A DNA stretch of 17,758 nucleotides from Pseudomonadales bacterium (GCA_013043915.1 JABEVH010000266.1:1-17758), one strand, 5' to 3'; counted from the stretch's first letter, positions 1 through 8,732 are shown. Translations and numbers: made by a program. The notes: generated by a model not told the origin, from the sequence alone.

Positions 1-237
1 CAGGGGGTGGATAAATTTTTGCCTGTGGATGTGTACATCCCTGGCTGTCCACCTCGTCCAGAGGCATTCCTGCAGGCGCTGATGTTACTGCAGGACTCCA
101 TTGGTAAAGAGCGCCGGCCCTTGTCGTGGGTGGTGGGAGAACAAGGAGTGTACCGCGCAGATATGCAGCCTGAGCGTGATCGCAAACAGGCAGAACGTAT
201 TGCGGTCACCCATTTACGCACGCCAGATCAAATCTGA
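1..237 (+). CDS. nuoB: NADH-quinone oxidoreductase subunit B, C-terminal 78 residues (5' end off window)
   Basis: This is the C-terminal part of NuoB, the peripheral-arm subunit of complex I that holds cluster N2, the last iron-sulfur centre before quinone. The reading frame is open from base 1 and ends with TGA at 235-237, so the gene begins outside the window; the GTG at 7 is an internal Val codon, not a start. The family motif PGCPPRPEA is at fragment residues 14-22, and its Cys (codon 46-48) is the fourth ligand of N2. The tail (SIGKERRPLSWVVG, then YRADMQ and RIAVTHLRTPDQI) is close to E. coli NuoB as I remember it. NuoB is usually about 220 residues, so roughly one third is present. It is followed after 39 bases by the fused nuoCD. 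The other three N2 cysteines cannot be seen. Confidence 0.96.
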   Translation, partial: QGVDKFLPVDVYIPGCPPRPEAFLQALMLLQDSIGKERRPLSWVVGEQGVYRADMQPERDRKQAERIAVTHLRTPDQI

Positions 238-276
238 GTGTGTTGACCTGAGTTTAAAGGTGGGGCGAAGATACCG

Positions 277-2055
277 ATGGCTGAAGAAGTCCGAATAACC
301 CCGGAATTTCCGGGCAGCGAACATGAGGTTGTGCGTGAGCTGCGCAGTCACTTTGGCGCTGACACATTTGTGTTCCAGGCTACGGTAGATAAATTGCCAA
401 CCCTGTGGGTGCAGCGTTCGCAGTTGATTGATGTGTTGAAGTTTTTGCGCCATGTTCCGCAACCCTACAGCATGCTTTATGACCTCTCAGGTGTAGATGA
501 AAGGTTGCGCCAGCACCGAGCAGGATTGCCCGCAGCAGACTACACGGTTTTCTATCACTTACTTTCGATAGAACGCAACAGTGATGTACGTATCAAGGTG
601 GCCTTGTCCTCTGAGGACTTGCACTTACCTACCGCAACGGGAATTTGGCCGAATGCCAATTGGTACGAGCGGGAAGTCTGGGACCTGCTAGGTATCGTGT
701 TTGATGGTCATCCTTTGCTGACTCGCATACTTTTACCTCCGACATGGACCGGGCATCCTTTGCGCAAGGATTATCCGGCGCGTGCTACCGAATTTGATCC
801 GTTCATGCTGAATGCGGCTAAGCAGGATCTTGAACAGGAAGCCTTGTTGTTCAAGCCTGAGCAGTGGGGCATGGCCAAGGGCAATGATACTGAGGACTTC
901 ATGTTCCTCAATCTAGGCCCCAACCACCCTTCTGCGCATGGTGCCTTTCGTATCGTCGTGCAGCTAGATGGCGAAGAAATTGTGGATTGTGTGCCTGACA
1001 TCGGCTATCACCACCGTGGCGCTGAGAAGATGGCAGAGCGTCAAACTTGGCATAGCTTTATTCCCTATACCGATCGCATCGATTATCTGGGCGGGGTCAT
1101 GAACAACCTGCCCTATGTGTTAGCAGTCGAGAAACTTGCCGGGATAGAAGTTCCTGATCGAGTCAAGACCATACGCGTTATGTTGGCCGAGTTTTTCCGT
1201 ATCTCGTCCCATTTGTTATTCCTGGGTACTTATATTCAGGACGTGGGTGGGATGACGCCAATTTTCTTCATGTTTACCGACCGCATGAAAGCTTACGATG
1301 TCATTGAGGCCATTACAGGTTTTCGCATGCATCCGGCTTGGTACCGTATAGGTGGGGTTGCCCATGACCTGCCTAAAGGCTGGGACAAGCTGGTACGGGA
1401 ATTTGTTGAGTGGATGCCCAAGCGCCTTGATGAGTATGAAAAGGCAGCCATGAAAAACTCCATACTGATAGGCCGCACGCGCCACGTCGCCAAGTATGAC
1501 AAGGAACAGGCCTTGGCCTGGGGTGTGACAGGACCTGGATTACGTGCTACGGGTGTCAATTTTGACTTGCGCAAGGCACGTCCTTACTCAGGTTATGAAA
1601 ACTTCGATTTTGAGGTGCCGCTCGCCCAGAATGGCGATGCTTATGATCGCGGCATGCTGCGTCTTGAAGAAATGCGCCAGAGCTTGCGCATTATCAAGCA
1701 GTGTCTGGACCATATGCCTGAGGGACCCTACAAGGCAGATCATCCGCTGACCTGTCCTCCTCCCAAGGAAAGGACGCTCAAGGATATCGAGACCTTGATC
1801 ACTCACTTCCTGTCGGTTTCCTGGGGTCCGATTATGCCGGCAGGCGAAAGCTGTCAAATGATTGAAGCCACCAAGGGCATCAACAGCTACTACGTCACCT
1901 CAGACCACAGCACCATGAGTTACCGGACGCGCATACGCACGCCCAGTTACCCGCATTTGCAACAGATACCTTCGGTGATTCGAGGCTCTATGGTCCCGGA
2001 TCTGATCGCCTTATTGGCCAGTATTGACTTTGTGATGGCAGATGTCGACCGCTAA
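277..2055 (+). CDS. nuoC: Fused NADH-quinone oxidoreductase subunit C/D
   Basis: One 592-residue protein joins NuoC (about residues 1-185) to NuoD (about 205-592), the natural fusion found in enterobacteria and pseudomonads (often named nuoCD; E. coli about 600 aa). NuoC shows its 30-kDa-subunit signature around 125-146 (WPNANWYEREVWDLLGI, then FDGHP), followed by GHPLRKDYPARATEF. NuoD, the 49-kDa homologue, lines the quinone cavity with NuoB: LGPNHPSAHGAFR is at 213-225 and GYHHRGAEK at 243-251. H221 and Y270 (in TDRIDYL) align by motif with the His and Tyr known to contact the quinone head group in other species. The protein ends ...FVMADVDR, like E. coli. The ATG at 277 gives the expected length; a purine-rich stretch (AAAGGTGGGG, 256-265) precedes it. 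Its last 14 bases overlap nuoE. Confidence 0.97.
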   Translation: MAEEVRITPEFPGSEHEVVRELRSHFGADTFVFQATVDKLPTLWVQRSQLIDVLKFLRHVPQPYSMLYDLSGVDERLRQHRAGLPAADYTVFYHLLSIERNSDVRIKVALSSEDLHLPTATGIWPNANWYEREVWDLLGIVFDGHPLLTRILLPPTWTGHPLRKDYPARATEFDPFMLNAAKQDLEQEALLFKPEQWGMAKGNDTEDFMFLNLGPNHPSAHGAFRIVVQLDGEEIVDCVPDIGYHHRGAEKMAERQTWHSFIPYTDRIDYLGGVMNNLPYVLAVEKLAGIEVPDRVKTIRVMLAEFFRISSHLLFLGTYIQDVGGMTPIFFMFTDRMKAYDVIEAITGFRMHPAWYRIGGVAHDLPKGWDKLVREFVEWMPKRLDEYEKAAMKNSILIGRTRHVAKYDKEQALAWGVTGPGLRATGVNFDLRKARPYSGYENFDFEVPLAQNGDAYDRGMLRLEEMRQSLRIIKQCLDHMPEGPYKADHPLTCPPPKERTLKDIETLITHFLSVSWGPIMPAGESCQMIEATKGINSYYVTSDHSTMSYRTRIRTPSYPHLQQIPSVIRGSMVPDLIALLASIDFVMADVDR

Positions 2056-2563
2056 CCCTAAAAATCAGATCATTGTCACCGACCGTGGTGACCCCTTCGA
2101 ACTCACTGCCGATGAGCGGCAGGCCATCGAGTCGGCCATGCATCACTATGAGGATGCAAGAGCGGCCACTATCGATGCGCTTAAGATCGTGCAGGAGCGA
2201 CGACGTTGGGTGAGTGATGGCGCTATCACCGCTATTGCTGCCGTGTTAGGCGTTTCCGCTGCAGATGTCGAGGGAGTTGCTACCTTCTACAATCGCATCT
2301 ACAGGCAGCCCGTAGGTAGGCATGTCATTTTAGTCTGTGACAGCATAGGCTGCTATTTGACCGGTTTTGAAAAGGTATACGAGCGCATCCAGGAAATTCT
2401 TGCCATTAAACCTGGCGAGACCACGGCTGACGATAAATTTACGGTGTTGCCGGTGGTTTGCCTAGGTGCATGTGATCGTGGGCCAGTACTTCTTATCGAT
2501 GAAGACACCCATTTCAATGTCACGCCTGAAAATGTTGGGCAGGTATTGGAGCAGTACGCATGA
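2042..2563 (+). CDS. nuoE: NADH-quinone oxidoreductase subunit E (24-kDa, 2Fe-2S)
   Basis: NuoE is the thioredoxin-fold subunit of the NADH-oxidising module and carries the [2Fe-2S] cluster N1a next to the FMN of NuoF. The protein has 173 residues (E. coli 166). The four ligands are C99 and C104 (CDSIGC) and C140 and C144 (CLGACD). The helical N-terminal part has the family block HHYEDARAATIDALKIVQ (34-51) and VEGVATFYNRIYRQPVG. The ATG at 2042 lies inside the last codons of nuoCD in another frame (14-base overlap), with no strong Shine-Dalgarno sequence, so initiation probably depends on ribosomes finishing nuoCD. A later start would remove the conserved N-terminus. The stop overlaps the nuoF start as ATGA. 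Confidence 0.97.
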   Translation: MSTANPKNQIIVTDRGDPFELTADERQAIESAMHHYEDARAATIDALKIVQERRRWVSDGAITAIAAVLGVSAADVEGVATFYNRIYRQPVGRHVILVCDSIGCYLTGFEKVYERIQEILAIKPGETTADDKFTVLPVVCLGACDRGPVLLIDEDTHFNVTPENVGQVLEQYA

Positions 2564-3858
2564 GTTCCCAGATCAATGTGGGCATCAAGGTCGATCGTGA
2601 GACGCATCCGCTGACCTGGCGTCGACATGCGGCGGGGGGAGCGGTGCATACGCTGAGCGCTTACGAGGCTTTAGAAGGTTTTGCTGCGCTGCGCAAGATA
2701 ATGGGTACGGACCCCTTAGAACTGCAGAAGACGGTTAAGGATGCAGGATTGCGTGGACGCGGTGGCGCAGGCTTTCCCACGGGTGTCAAGTGGTCGTTAA
2801 TCCCCATGGGACCTGATTCCGGCCGCAAATATCTGATTTGTAACGCCGATGAAATGGAACCGGGCACCTTTAAGGATCGCATGCTGATGGAGGAGTTACC
2901 CTTCCAGCTGGTTGAGTCCATGGTGGTGTCGGCCTACGCTATCGGCGCTCAGGTGGGTTACATCTTTTTACGTGGTGAATATATAGAAGCTGCTGAACGG
3001 CTTAGAAGTGCCATTGCAGAAGCCAAGGCAGCAGGTTACCTCGGCAATAACATATTGGGTACCGATTTCAGTTTCCAATTGCATGTACATGAAGGTGCAG
3101 GCAGGTATATCTGTGGAGAAGAAACGGCGCTGATCAACTGTCTGGAAGGTCGACGGGCCAATCCACGCACCAAGCCACCTTTTCCGCAGCAGGCAGGCGC
3201 TTGGGGTCGTCCTACGATCGTCAATAATGTTGAAACCCTGTGCAATATACCTGATATCGTGCTTAAAGGTGCCGTTTGGTTCAAGTCCCTTTCCCAGGGT
3301 CTCAGCAGTGATGCAGGTACTAAACTTTATGGTATAGCCGGGCGGGTTAAGAACCCCGGCCTTTGGGAATTACCTATTGGAACGACCTCGCGCGCGATTC
3401 TTGAGCTTGCGGGTGGCATGCAGGAAGGCCTAGAGCTGGTCACCTGGCTTCCGGGAGGCGCATCAACAGATTTCTTGATGCCCGAGCACCTGGATTTGGC
3501 CATGGACTACGACACCATTGGCAAGGCAGGTAGCCGCATGGGTACAGGGCTGATCATGGTGGTTGATAGCGAACAGGACATCATGAAGGTGCTGCGCAAT
3601 CTGATGGTATTCATGGCGAGAGAATCCTGTGGGTGGTGCACGCCCTGCCGTGATGGCTTGCCCTGGACCTTAAAGGTTGTGGATGCCTTGAGTCGTGGTG
3701 AAGGCGCGGTAGGCGATATTGAATGGTTACAGGATATGACACGTTGGCTGGGGCCAGGCAGACCTTTTTGTGCGCATGCTCCAGGAGCCATGGAACCATT
3801 GCAAAGTGCAATCAAGTTTTTCCGTGGCGAATTTGAGAAAGGAATCAAGGCAGTCTGA
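2560..3858 (+). CDS. nuoF: NADH-quinone oxidoreductase subunit F (51-kDa, FMN and NADH binding)
   Basis: NuoF takes the hydride from NADH onto FMN and passes electrons one at a time through the [4Fe-4S] cluster N3 toward NuoG. The protein has 432 residues, close to the E. coli length. The glycine-rich nucleotide/FMN motif GRGGAGFPTG is at 66-75, CNADEMEPGTFKDR follows at 94-107, and GRYICGEETALINCLEGRR spans 181-199. The N3 ligands are C357, C360 and C363 in ESCGWCTPCRDG, plus C404 in FCAHAPGA. It is joined to nuoE by an ATGA overlap, consistent with coupled translation of these two subunits. It is followed by an 87-base gap, the largest in the operon. No key residue is missing. Confidence 0.98.
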   Translation: MSSQINVGIKVDRETHPLTWRRHAAGGAVHTLSAYEALEGFAALRKIMGTDPLELQKTVKDAGLRGRGGAGFPTGVKWSLIPMGPDSGRKYLICNADEMEPGTFKDRMLMEELPFQLVESMVVSAYAIGAQVGYIFLRGEYIEAAERLRSAIAEAKAAGYLGNNILGTDFSFQLHVHEGAGRYICGEETALINCLEGRRANPRTKPPFPQQAGAWGRPTIVNNVETLCNIPDIVLKGAVWFKSLSQGLSSDAGTKLYGIAGRVKNPGLWELPIGTTSRAILELAGGMQEGLELVTWLPGGASTDFLMPEHLDLAMDYDTIGKAGSRMGTGLIMVVDSEQDIMKVLRNLMVFMARESCGWCTPCRDGLPWTLKVVDALSRGEGAVGDIEWLQDMTRWLGPGRPFCAHAPGAMEPLQSAIKFFRGEFEKGIKAV

Positions 3859-3945
3859 AGGCTGCCAGGGCGGTGCTGTGCTGTGAAAGGCATGGTATTC
3901 GGATGATACAGCCCCCGATGATGGGGACAAGGTGTAGAAGCGACG
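3859..3945 (+). other. nuoF-nuoG intergenic spacer
   Basis: These 87 non-coding bases are the longest gap inside the otherwise tightly packed operon. The nuoG frame cannot extend far upstream because an in-frame TGA lies at 3919-3921 and no alternative start follows it. The only structure I see is a weak potential hairpin, CCCC (3912-3915) with GGGG (3923-3926) around a 7-base loop. There is no following T-run, so it does not resemble an intrinsic terminator. I see no convincing -35/-10 pair. It may be a processing or translation-tuning region, or simply relaxed spacing. Confidence 0.4.
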
Positions 3946-6651
3946 ATGGCGACCATACACATCGATGGTAAGACGTACGAAGTCGACGGTGCCAACAACC
4001 TGTTGGAAGCCTGTCTGTCTTTGGGCATGGATGTGCCCTATTTCTGCTGGCACCCTGCGCTAGGTTCCATCGGAGCCTGCCGCCAATGCGCGGTTAAGCA
4101 GTATGCCGACGAAAACGATAAGCGTGGCAGGTTGGTCATGTCCTGCATGACTCCCTCCAGTGACAAGACATTCATTTCAATCGACGATGAAGAAGCCAAG
4201 GCCTTCCGTAAAAGCGTCGTGGAATGGTTGATGACTAACCACCCTCATGATTGTCCGGTATGCGCAGAGGGTGGGCATTGTCATTTACAGGATATGACGG
4301 TGATGACGGGTCACAGTACCCGTAAATACCGCTTTAACAAACGCACCCATGCCAATCAAAACTTAGGATCATTCATCAGGCATGAAATGAACCGTTGTAT
4401 TGCCTGCTATCGCTGCGTTCGTTACTACAAGGACTATGCAGGTGGAACTGACTTGGGTGTATTTGGTGCACATGATAATGTGTATTTCGGTCGTGCTCAG
4501 GAAGGCGTGTTGGAAAGTGAGTTCAGTGGAAACTTGACTGAAGTCTGCCCAACAGGAGTATTCACCGACAAAACGGCGGGTGAGCACTACACGCGCAAAT
4601 GGGATATGCAGTTTGCACCATCAATTTGCCAGGGCTGTTCCGTGGGTTGCAATATTAGCCCGGGTGAACGGTATGGTCTGATACGCCGTATTGAAAATCG
4701 CTATCACGGAACGGTCAATCATCATTTCTTGTGTGACCGTGGTCGCTTTGGTTATGGCTTTGTGAATCGCGAAGACAGGCCCAAGCAATCCTGGCTAGTA
4801 CGCCAGGGCCAACGTGACATGGTAGGCGTTGATGCCGCGCTTGATGCAGTTGCGGGCTGGCTGCGCGGTAATGACAAAGTGGCTGGCATAGGCTCAACGC
4901 GCGCAAGCCTGGAAAGCAATTTCGCTTTGCAGCGTCTGGTGGGGATAGATTATTACAGCCATGGTATGACGCAAGCTACCCATGAACTGGTTCAGCTTGC
5001 ACGGGCAAGCCAGCAGATTAAGGGTATCCATGTACCTACGTTGCGTGATATGGAATCTGCAGATGTAGCCTTGGTCCTCGGAGAAGATGTCACCCAGACG
5101 TCGCCTCGGGTTGCATTGGCCTTGCGCCAAACAGCCAAAACAAGAGCACTACAACTGGCTGCAGAACGCAAAGTTCCCGCCTGGAACGCTGAACCTATCA
5201 AAAATATTGCGCAGCATGAACGCAGTCCTATCTTCTTGACCCACGTACAAGCCACGAGATTGGATGATGTAGCCGCTGATTGCTATTGGGCGCATCCGGA
5301 AGAGCAAGCGCTATTGGGTTTTGCCGTAGCGCATCTGCTGGACCATGCCGCCCCCGCCGTACCAGGGCTTGCTGCTGAAGTACAGGCCAAAGCCGTCGTG
5401 ATAGCGGATGCCTTGCGATCATCGACTCATCCCCTGGTCATCAGCGGTATCAGCGCAGGTAGTTCAACGCTGGTACAGGCTGCAACCCAGGTAGCCCTTG
5501 CTCTGTTGAAAATAGGTAAGCCCGTGGCTCTTGCTCAGGTCCTCCCTGACGTCAATACAGCGGGTGTTGGTATGTTAGGTGGCCTAGCTCTGGAACATAC
5601 TTTAGAGTCTATCGAGACAGGTGATGTGGATACCTTGATTGTGCTTGAGCATGATCTGTACCGCTCGCTGCCCAAGGATAAGGTGGATGCTGCATTGGCA
5701 CGCCTTAAACACTTGATTGTCATTGATCATCAGCAGCATGAAACCTTGGCCAAGGCTGATGCGGTGCTTGCCGCAGCGAGTTTTGCAGAAGCTGACGGTA
5801 CGGTAGTCAGCATGGAAGGACGAGCGCAGCGGTACTTCAAAGTTTATGAGCCGTCATACTACAAGCCTGAGATTTGTCAGAGAGAAAGTTGGCGCTGGTT
5901 ACATGCCCTGGAAAGTGTACGCCAGGGTACAGCGATCAACTGGTCACAACTGGATGAGGCAACCGCTGAACTAGCCGCCGCCTATGAACCATTGGCAGCC
6001 ATTCAACAGGCTGCACCGAATGCCCGTTATCGTATTTTAGGCCTTAAGGTAGCTCGTGAGCCTCGTCGCTATTCGGGGCGTACAGCCATGCGTGCCAATA
6101 TCTCGGTGCATGAACCTAGGCAACCGCAGGACAGCGATACAGCTCTGACATTTTCCATGGAAGGTTATGTAGGGCCGCAAGAAGATTCAGCCCTCATTCC
6201 CTTTGCTTGGGCACCGGGATGGAATTCACCGGCGGCATGGAATAAATTTCAGGAGGAGGTCGGCGGGCATCTGCAGCATGGTGATCCAGGTGTCAGGCTT
6301 TGGGCACAAAGTAATGAACCAGCTTATGTGGCATTACCTTCAGCCAGAGTGCAGCCAGCAAAAGGTAAATTTGCCTTGGTAGCCTTGCACCATATTTTCG
6401 GTAGCGATGAACTGAGTTCTCGCGCAGAGGTTTTACAAGGGCGGCAATCTCTTCCCTATGTCATGGCGCCAAGAAAACAAGTGCAGGCAGCTGAAGGCAG
6501 TCAAGTGCAACTTAAGATCGGAACAGTCACATGGACACTGGAACTGCGGCTTAGCGATAGTCTTGCTTCGGGGTGTCTGGGCCTGCCCTATGGTTTGTTG
6601 CCTGCTGTAGAAGGTGGCGAGGCCGAGTTGGCTAGCGGAGGGCTGGAATGA
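3946..6651 (+). CDS. nuoG: NADH-quinone oxidoreductase subunit G (75-kDa, multiple Fe-S clusters)
   Basis: NuoG is the large electron-wire subunit of the NADH module. The protein has 901 residues (E. coli 908). An N-terminal [2Fe-2S] ferredoxin domain has C34, C45, C48 and C67 (N1b). The His/Cys cluster N5 has H99, C103, C106 and C112. Cluster N4 has C151, C154, C157 and C201. A further set, C228, C231, C235 and C263 (CxxC-x3-C-x27-C), matches the off-path N7 cluster that E. coli and Thermus keep but mitochondria lack. The remainder (about 270-901) is a molybdopterin-oxidoreductase-like region that no longer binds molybdenum in this family and diverges faster in its last third. The start ATG is fixed by the TIHIDGKTYEV beginning and the upstream stop at 3919-3921. 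It overlaps nuoH by 4 bases. Confidence 0.97.
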   Translation: MATIHIDGKTYEVDGANNLLEACLSLGMDVPYFCWHPALGSIGACRQCAVKQYADENDKRGRLVMSCMTPSSDKTFISIDDEEAKAFRKSVVEWLMTNHPHDCPVCAEGGHCHLQDMTVMTGHSTRKYRFNKRTHANQNLGSFIRHEMNRCIACYRCVRYYKDYAGGTDLGVFGAHDNVYFGRAQEGVLESEFSGNLTEVCPTGVFTDKTAGEHYTRKWDMQFAPSICQGCSVGCNISPGERYGLIRRIENRYHGTVNHHFLCDRGRFGYGFVNREDRPKQSWLVRQGQRDMVGVDAALDAVAGWLRGNDKVAGIGSTRASLESNFALQRLVGIDYYSHGMTQATHELVQLARASQQIKGIHVPTLRDMESADVALVLGEDVTQTSPRVALALRQTAKTRALQLAAERKVPAWNAEPIKNIAQHERSPIFLTHVQATRLDDVAADCYWAHPEEQALLGFAVAHLLDHAAPAVPGLAAEVQAKAVVIADALRSSTHPLVISGISAGSSTLVQAATQVALALLKIGKPVALAQVLPDVNTAGVGMLGGLALEHTLESIETGDVDTLIVLEHDLYRSLPKDKVDAALARLKHLIVIDHQQHETLAKADAVLAAASFAEADGTVVSMEGRAQRYFKVYEPSYYKPEICQRESWRWLHALESVRQGTAINWSQLDEATAELAAAYEPLAAIQQAAPNARYRILGLKVAREPRRYSGRTAMRANISVHEPRQPQDSDTALTFSMEGYVGPQEDSALIPFAWAPGWNSPAAWNKFQEEVGGHLQHGDPGVRLWAQSNEPAYVALPSARVQPAKGKFALVALHHIFGSDELSSRAEVLQGRQSLPYVMAPRKQVQAAEGSQVQLKIGTVTWTLELRLSDSLASGCLGLPYGLLPAVEGGEAELASGGLE

Positions 6652-7664
6652 TGAACGCAATTATAAGTTGGTTCACCCCTCAGATTATTGCAATCATCAT
6701 TGCTGTTTTGAAATCTGTGGTAATTCTGCTGGTGCCTGTGTTAGTAGCGGCACTCTTGCCTTGGCTTGAGCGACGTCTGCTGGCCTTATGGCAGGACCGC
6801 TATGGTCCCAATCGTGTTGGCCCTTTTGGGCTAGGGCAGGTGGTGGCCGACATGCTGAAAATCTTCTTCAAAGAAGACTGGACGCCTCCCTTCGTTGATA
6901 AGTTCACCTTCTGGTTGGCTCCAGGCATAGCCATGGGAGCTCTGTTGCTTGCGTTTGCAGTGGTACCGATTACGCCGACCTGGGGCGTGGTCGACATGAA
7001 CGTAGGCCTGTTGTTTTTCTTCGCCGTTGCTGGACTGGCTGTGTATGCTGCCATGTTGGGCGGGTGGTCGAGCAATAGTAAATACGCGCTACTCGGTGGT
7101 GTACGTACCACGGCACAAACTGTAAGTTATGAAGTCTTTATGGGGCTGTCCCTAATGGGGATAGTGGCTATCACAGGCTCATTTAACTTGCGCGACATTG
7201 TTAAGGCTCAAGAGCATGTATGGTTTGTGTTTCCCCAAATCATAGGTTTCTTTACGTTTGCCATTGCCGGTGTTGCCGTTGCCCACCGCAGTCCGTTTGA
7301 CTTGCCAGAAGCTGAGCAGGAACTGGCCGCAGGCTTTCATACGGAGTACTCGGGTATGAAGTTTGGCATGTTCTTCGTAGGCGAGTATGTCGGAGTTCTC
7401 ATGGTCTCCGCGCTTATCTCGACCTTGTTCTTTGGAGGCTGGTTGTCTCCGTTTGGCAGTTTTATGGACTGGCCCTTGTTCTGGTTTTCTGCCAAGACCT
7501 TTATTTTTGTCTGCCTGTTTATTTTGGTTCGCGGTGCATTGCCCAGACCTCGCTACGATCAGATCATGGACTTCGGTTGGAAAGTTTGCTTACCCCTGAC
7601 CCTGATCAATCTGGTGGGAACAGCTGCCGTGGTACTTTGGAACAGCCCTGCGGTAATGCCCTGA
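6648..7664 (+). CDS. nuoH: NADH-quinone oxidoreductase subunit H (ND1 homologue)
   Basis: NuoH is the membrane subunit that joins the peripheral and membrane arms and forms the entrance of the quinone tunnel. The protein has 338 residues (E. coli 325) and about eight hydrophobic segments. Conserved landmarks are ERRLLALWQDRYGPNRVGPFG (41-61), FFKEDW near 73-78, the polar stretch GGVRTTAQTVSYE (150-162), and the acidic loop FDLPEAEQELAAGFHTEYSG (217-236), which links quinone chemistry to the proton channels. Two adjacent ATGs occur at 6648 and 6651. The first overlaps the nuoG stop as ATGA and is chosen here; the second would shorten the protein by one residue. The N-terminus is a few residues longer than in E. 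coli. Confidence 0.97.
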   Translation: MMNAIISWFTPQIIAIIIAVLKSVVILLVPVLVAALLPWLERRLLALWQDRYGPNRVGPFGLGQVVADMLKIFFKEDWTPPFVDKFTFWLAPGIAMGALLLAFAVVPITPTWGVVDMNVGLLFFFAVAGLAVYAAMLGGWSSNSKYALLGGVRTTAQTVSYEVFMGLSLMGIVAITGSFNLRDIVKAQEHVWFVFPQIIGFFTFAIAGVAVAHRSPFDLPEAEQELAAGFHTEYSGMKFGMFFVGEYVGVLMVSALISTLFFGGWLSPFGSFMDWPLFWFSAKTFIFVCLFILVRGALPRPRYDQIMDFGWKVCLPLTLINLVGTAAVVLWNSPAVMP

Positions 7665-7676
7665 GAGGAGTTTTTC

Positions 7677-8210
7677 ATGAATCTGCTGGTGGGCATCTAT
7701 TCACAAATACGCAGCATGGTGATGGTGTTTTCGCACGCATTTCGCAAGCGAGATACCATCCAGTATCCGGAACAAAAAGTATATCTACCCCCGCGCTACC
7801 GTGGCCGCATTGTGCTGACACGGGATCCGGATGGTGAGGAACGTTGTGTCGCATGTAACCTGTGCGCTGTTGCCTGCCCAGTGGGCTGTATATCGCTGCA
7901 AAAGGCAGAAACTGAGGATGGTAGATGGTATCCGGAATTTTTTAGGATTAACTTCTCACGTTGTATATTTTGTGGCATGTGTGAAGAGGCTTGTCCCACC
8001 ACAGCTATACAGCTAACGCCTGATTTTGAGATGGGTGAATATAAGCGCCAGGATCTGGTGTACGAAAAGGAACATTTGCTCATTTCAGGACCAGGCAAGT
8101 ACCCCGAATATAATTTCTATCGCGTTGCGGGCCTTGCGATTGCAGGAAAACCCAAGGGAGCAGCAGACCACGAGTCAGCTCCGATCGACGTCAAGAGCTT
8201 GCTACCTTAA
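7677..8210 (+). CDS. nuoI: NADH-quinone oxidoreductase subunit I (8Fe ferredoxin, 23-kDa)
   Basis: NuoI carries clusters N6a and N6b, which bridge NuoG to the N2 cluster in NuoB. The protein has 177 residues (E. coli 180). Two ferredoxin motifs are intact: C57, C60, C63 and C67 in CVACNLCAVACP, and C96, C99, C102 and C106 in CIFCGMCEEACP. The N-terminal amphipathic stretch (about 1-30) anchors the subunit to the membrane surface. A good ribosome binding site, GAGAGGAG (7663-7670), lies 6 bases before the ATG and overlaps the nuoH stop. Only 12 bases separate it from nuoH and 8 from nuoJ. Confidence 0.97.
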   Translation: MNLLVGIYSQIRSMVMVFSHAFRKRDTIQYPEQKVYLPPRYRGRIVLTRDPDGEERCVACNLCAVACPVGCISLQKAETEDGRWYPEFFRINFSRCIFCGMCEEACPTTAIQLTPDFEMGEYKRQDLVYEKEHLLISGPGKYPEYNFYRVAGLAIAGKPKGAADHESAPIDVKSLLP

Positions 8211-8224
8211 AGGAGGTTATGTTG
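8211..8224 (+). promoter_or_regulatory. Strong but very close Shine-Dalgarno of nuoJ
   Basis: AGGAGGTT starts immediately after the nuoI stop codon. The last G of AGGAGG (8216) is only 2 bases from the ATG at 8219, but 5 bases from the next codon, TTG at 8222. The usual spacing favours about 5-9 bases, so initiation may occur at the TTG, or inefficiently at the ATG. The choice changes the protein by a single residue. Confidence 0.5.
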
Positions 8225-8728
8225 AATATTTCTGCCTTGGCATTCTACCTGGCAGCAGCGGTGGCAGTCATGGCCACGCTGCGGGTCATCACCAGCAGCA
8301 ACCCCGTGCATGCACTACTGTATCTCGTACTATCACTGATAGCCGTTGCCATGGTGTTCTTCAATGTGGGTGCCCCCTTTGCAGGAGCCCTCGAAATTAT
8401 CGTATATGCCGGTGCCATCATGGTGCTCTTCGTGTTTGTGGTAATGATGCTCAATTTAGGTAAACAAGTTGAGGAGCAAGAAAAACTAGGACTGCACCTA
8501 CGCTACTGGATAGGCCCTGGCATATTATCCACGGTACTGTTGGCTATGCTGGTCATGCTGCTGCTGAATGGTGCTCTTCATCCGACGACAACCTATGAGG
8601 TATCAGCCCAAAGTGTCGGTGCCGCTCTTTTTGGACCCTACGTGCTGGCGGTTGAACTGGCATCCATGATTTTGCTGGCGGCCATGGTGGCTGCTTGGCA
8701 TCTGGGTCGTCCTGAGGTGAGGGAATAA
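8219..8728 (+). CDS. nuoJ: NADH-quinone oxidoreductase subunit J (ND6 homologue)
   Basis: NuoJ is a small membrane-arm subunit next to NuoH and NuoK that helps transmit the conformational and electrostatic signal to the antiporter-like subunits. The protein has 169 residues and about five transmembrane segments. The family block ATLRVITSSNPVHALLYLVL (19-38) and the third-helix motif ALEIIVYAGAIMVLFVFVVM (57-76) are nearly identical to E. coli NuoJ; the latter is the helix with the flexible pi-bulge known from complex I structures. A weakly conserved hydrophilic loop and two more helices follow. The start is taken as the ATG at 8219, but the ribosome-binding-site spacing fits the TTG at 8222 better. 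Confidence 0.96.
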   Translation: MLNISALAFYLAAAVAVMATLRVITSSNPVHALLYLVLSLIAVAMVFFNVGAPFAGALEIIVYAGAIMVLFVFVVMMLNLGKQVEEQEKLGLHLRYWIGPGILSTVLLAMLVMLLLNGALHPTTTYEVSAQSVGAALFGPYVLAVELASMILLAAMVAAWHLGRPEVRE

Positions 8729-8732
8729 CGCC

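Noticed and set aside
243..271. TTGACC as a -35 box for an internal promoter before nuoCD
   Set aside because: The expected -10 position about 17 bases later (CGAAGA) is not TATAAT-like.
214..462. Minus-strand frame across the nuoB-nuoCD gap
   Set aside because: It lies mostly opposite the conserved NuoC N-terminal domain and has no family features.
3912..3926. CCCC/GGGG hairpin after nuoF as an intrinsic terminator
   Set aside because: The stem is only four base pairs, no T-run follows, and the operon must continue into nuoG.
3507..4028. 173-codon open frame on the minus strand across the nuoF end and nuoG start
   Set aside because: It is antisense to two certain genes, shows no recognisable motif, and spans their junction. 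Such frames are common opposite GC-balanced coding sequence.
6251..6280. AGGAGGAGGT inside nuoG as an internal ribosome binding site
   Set aside because: The next ATG (6278) is 18 bases away, out of frame with nuoG, and opens no supported gene.
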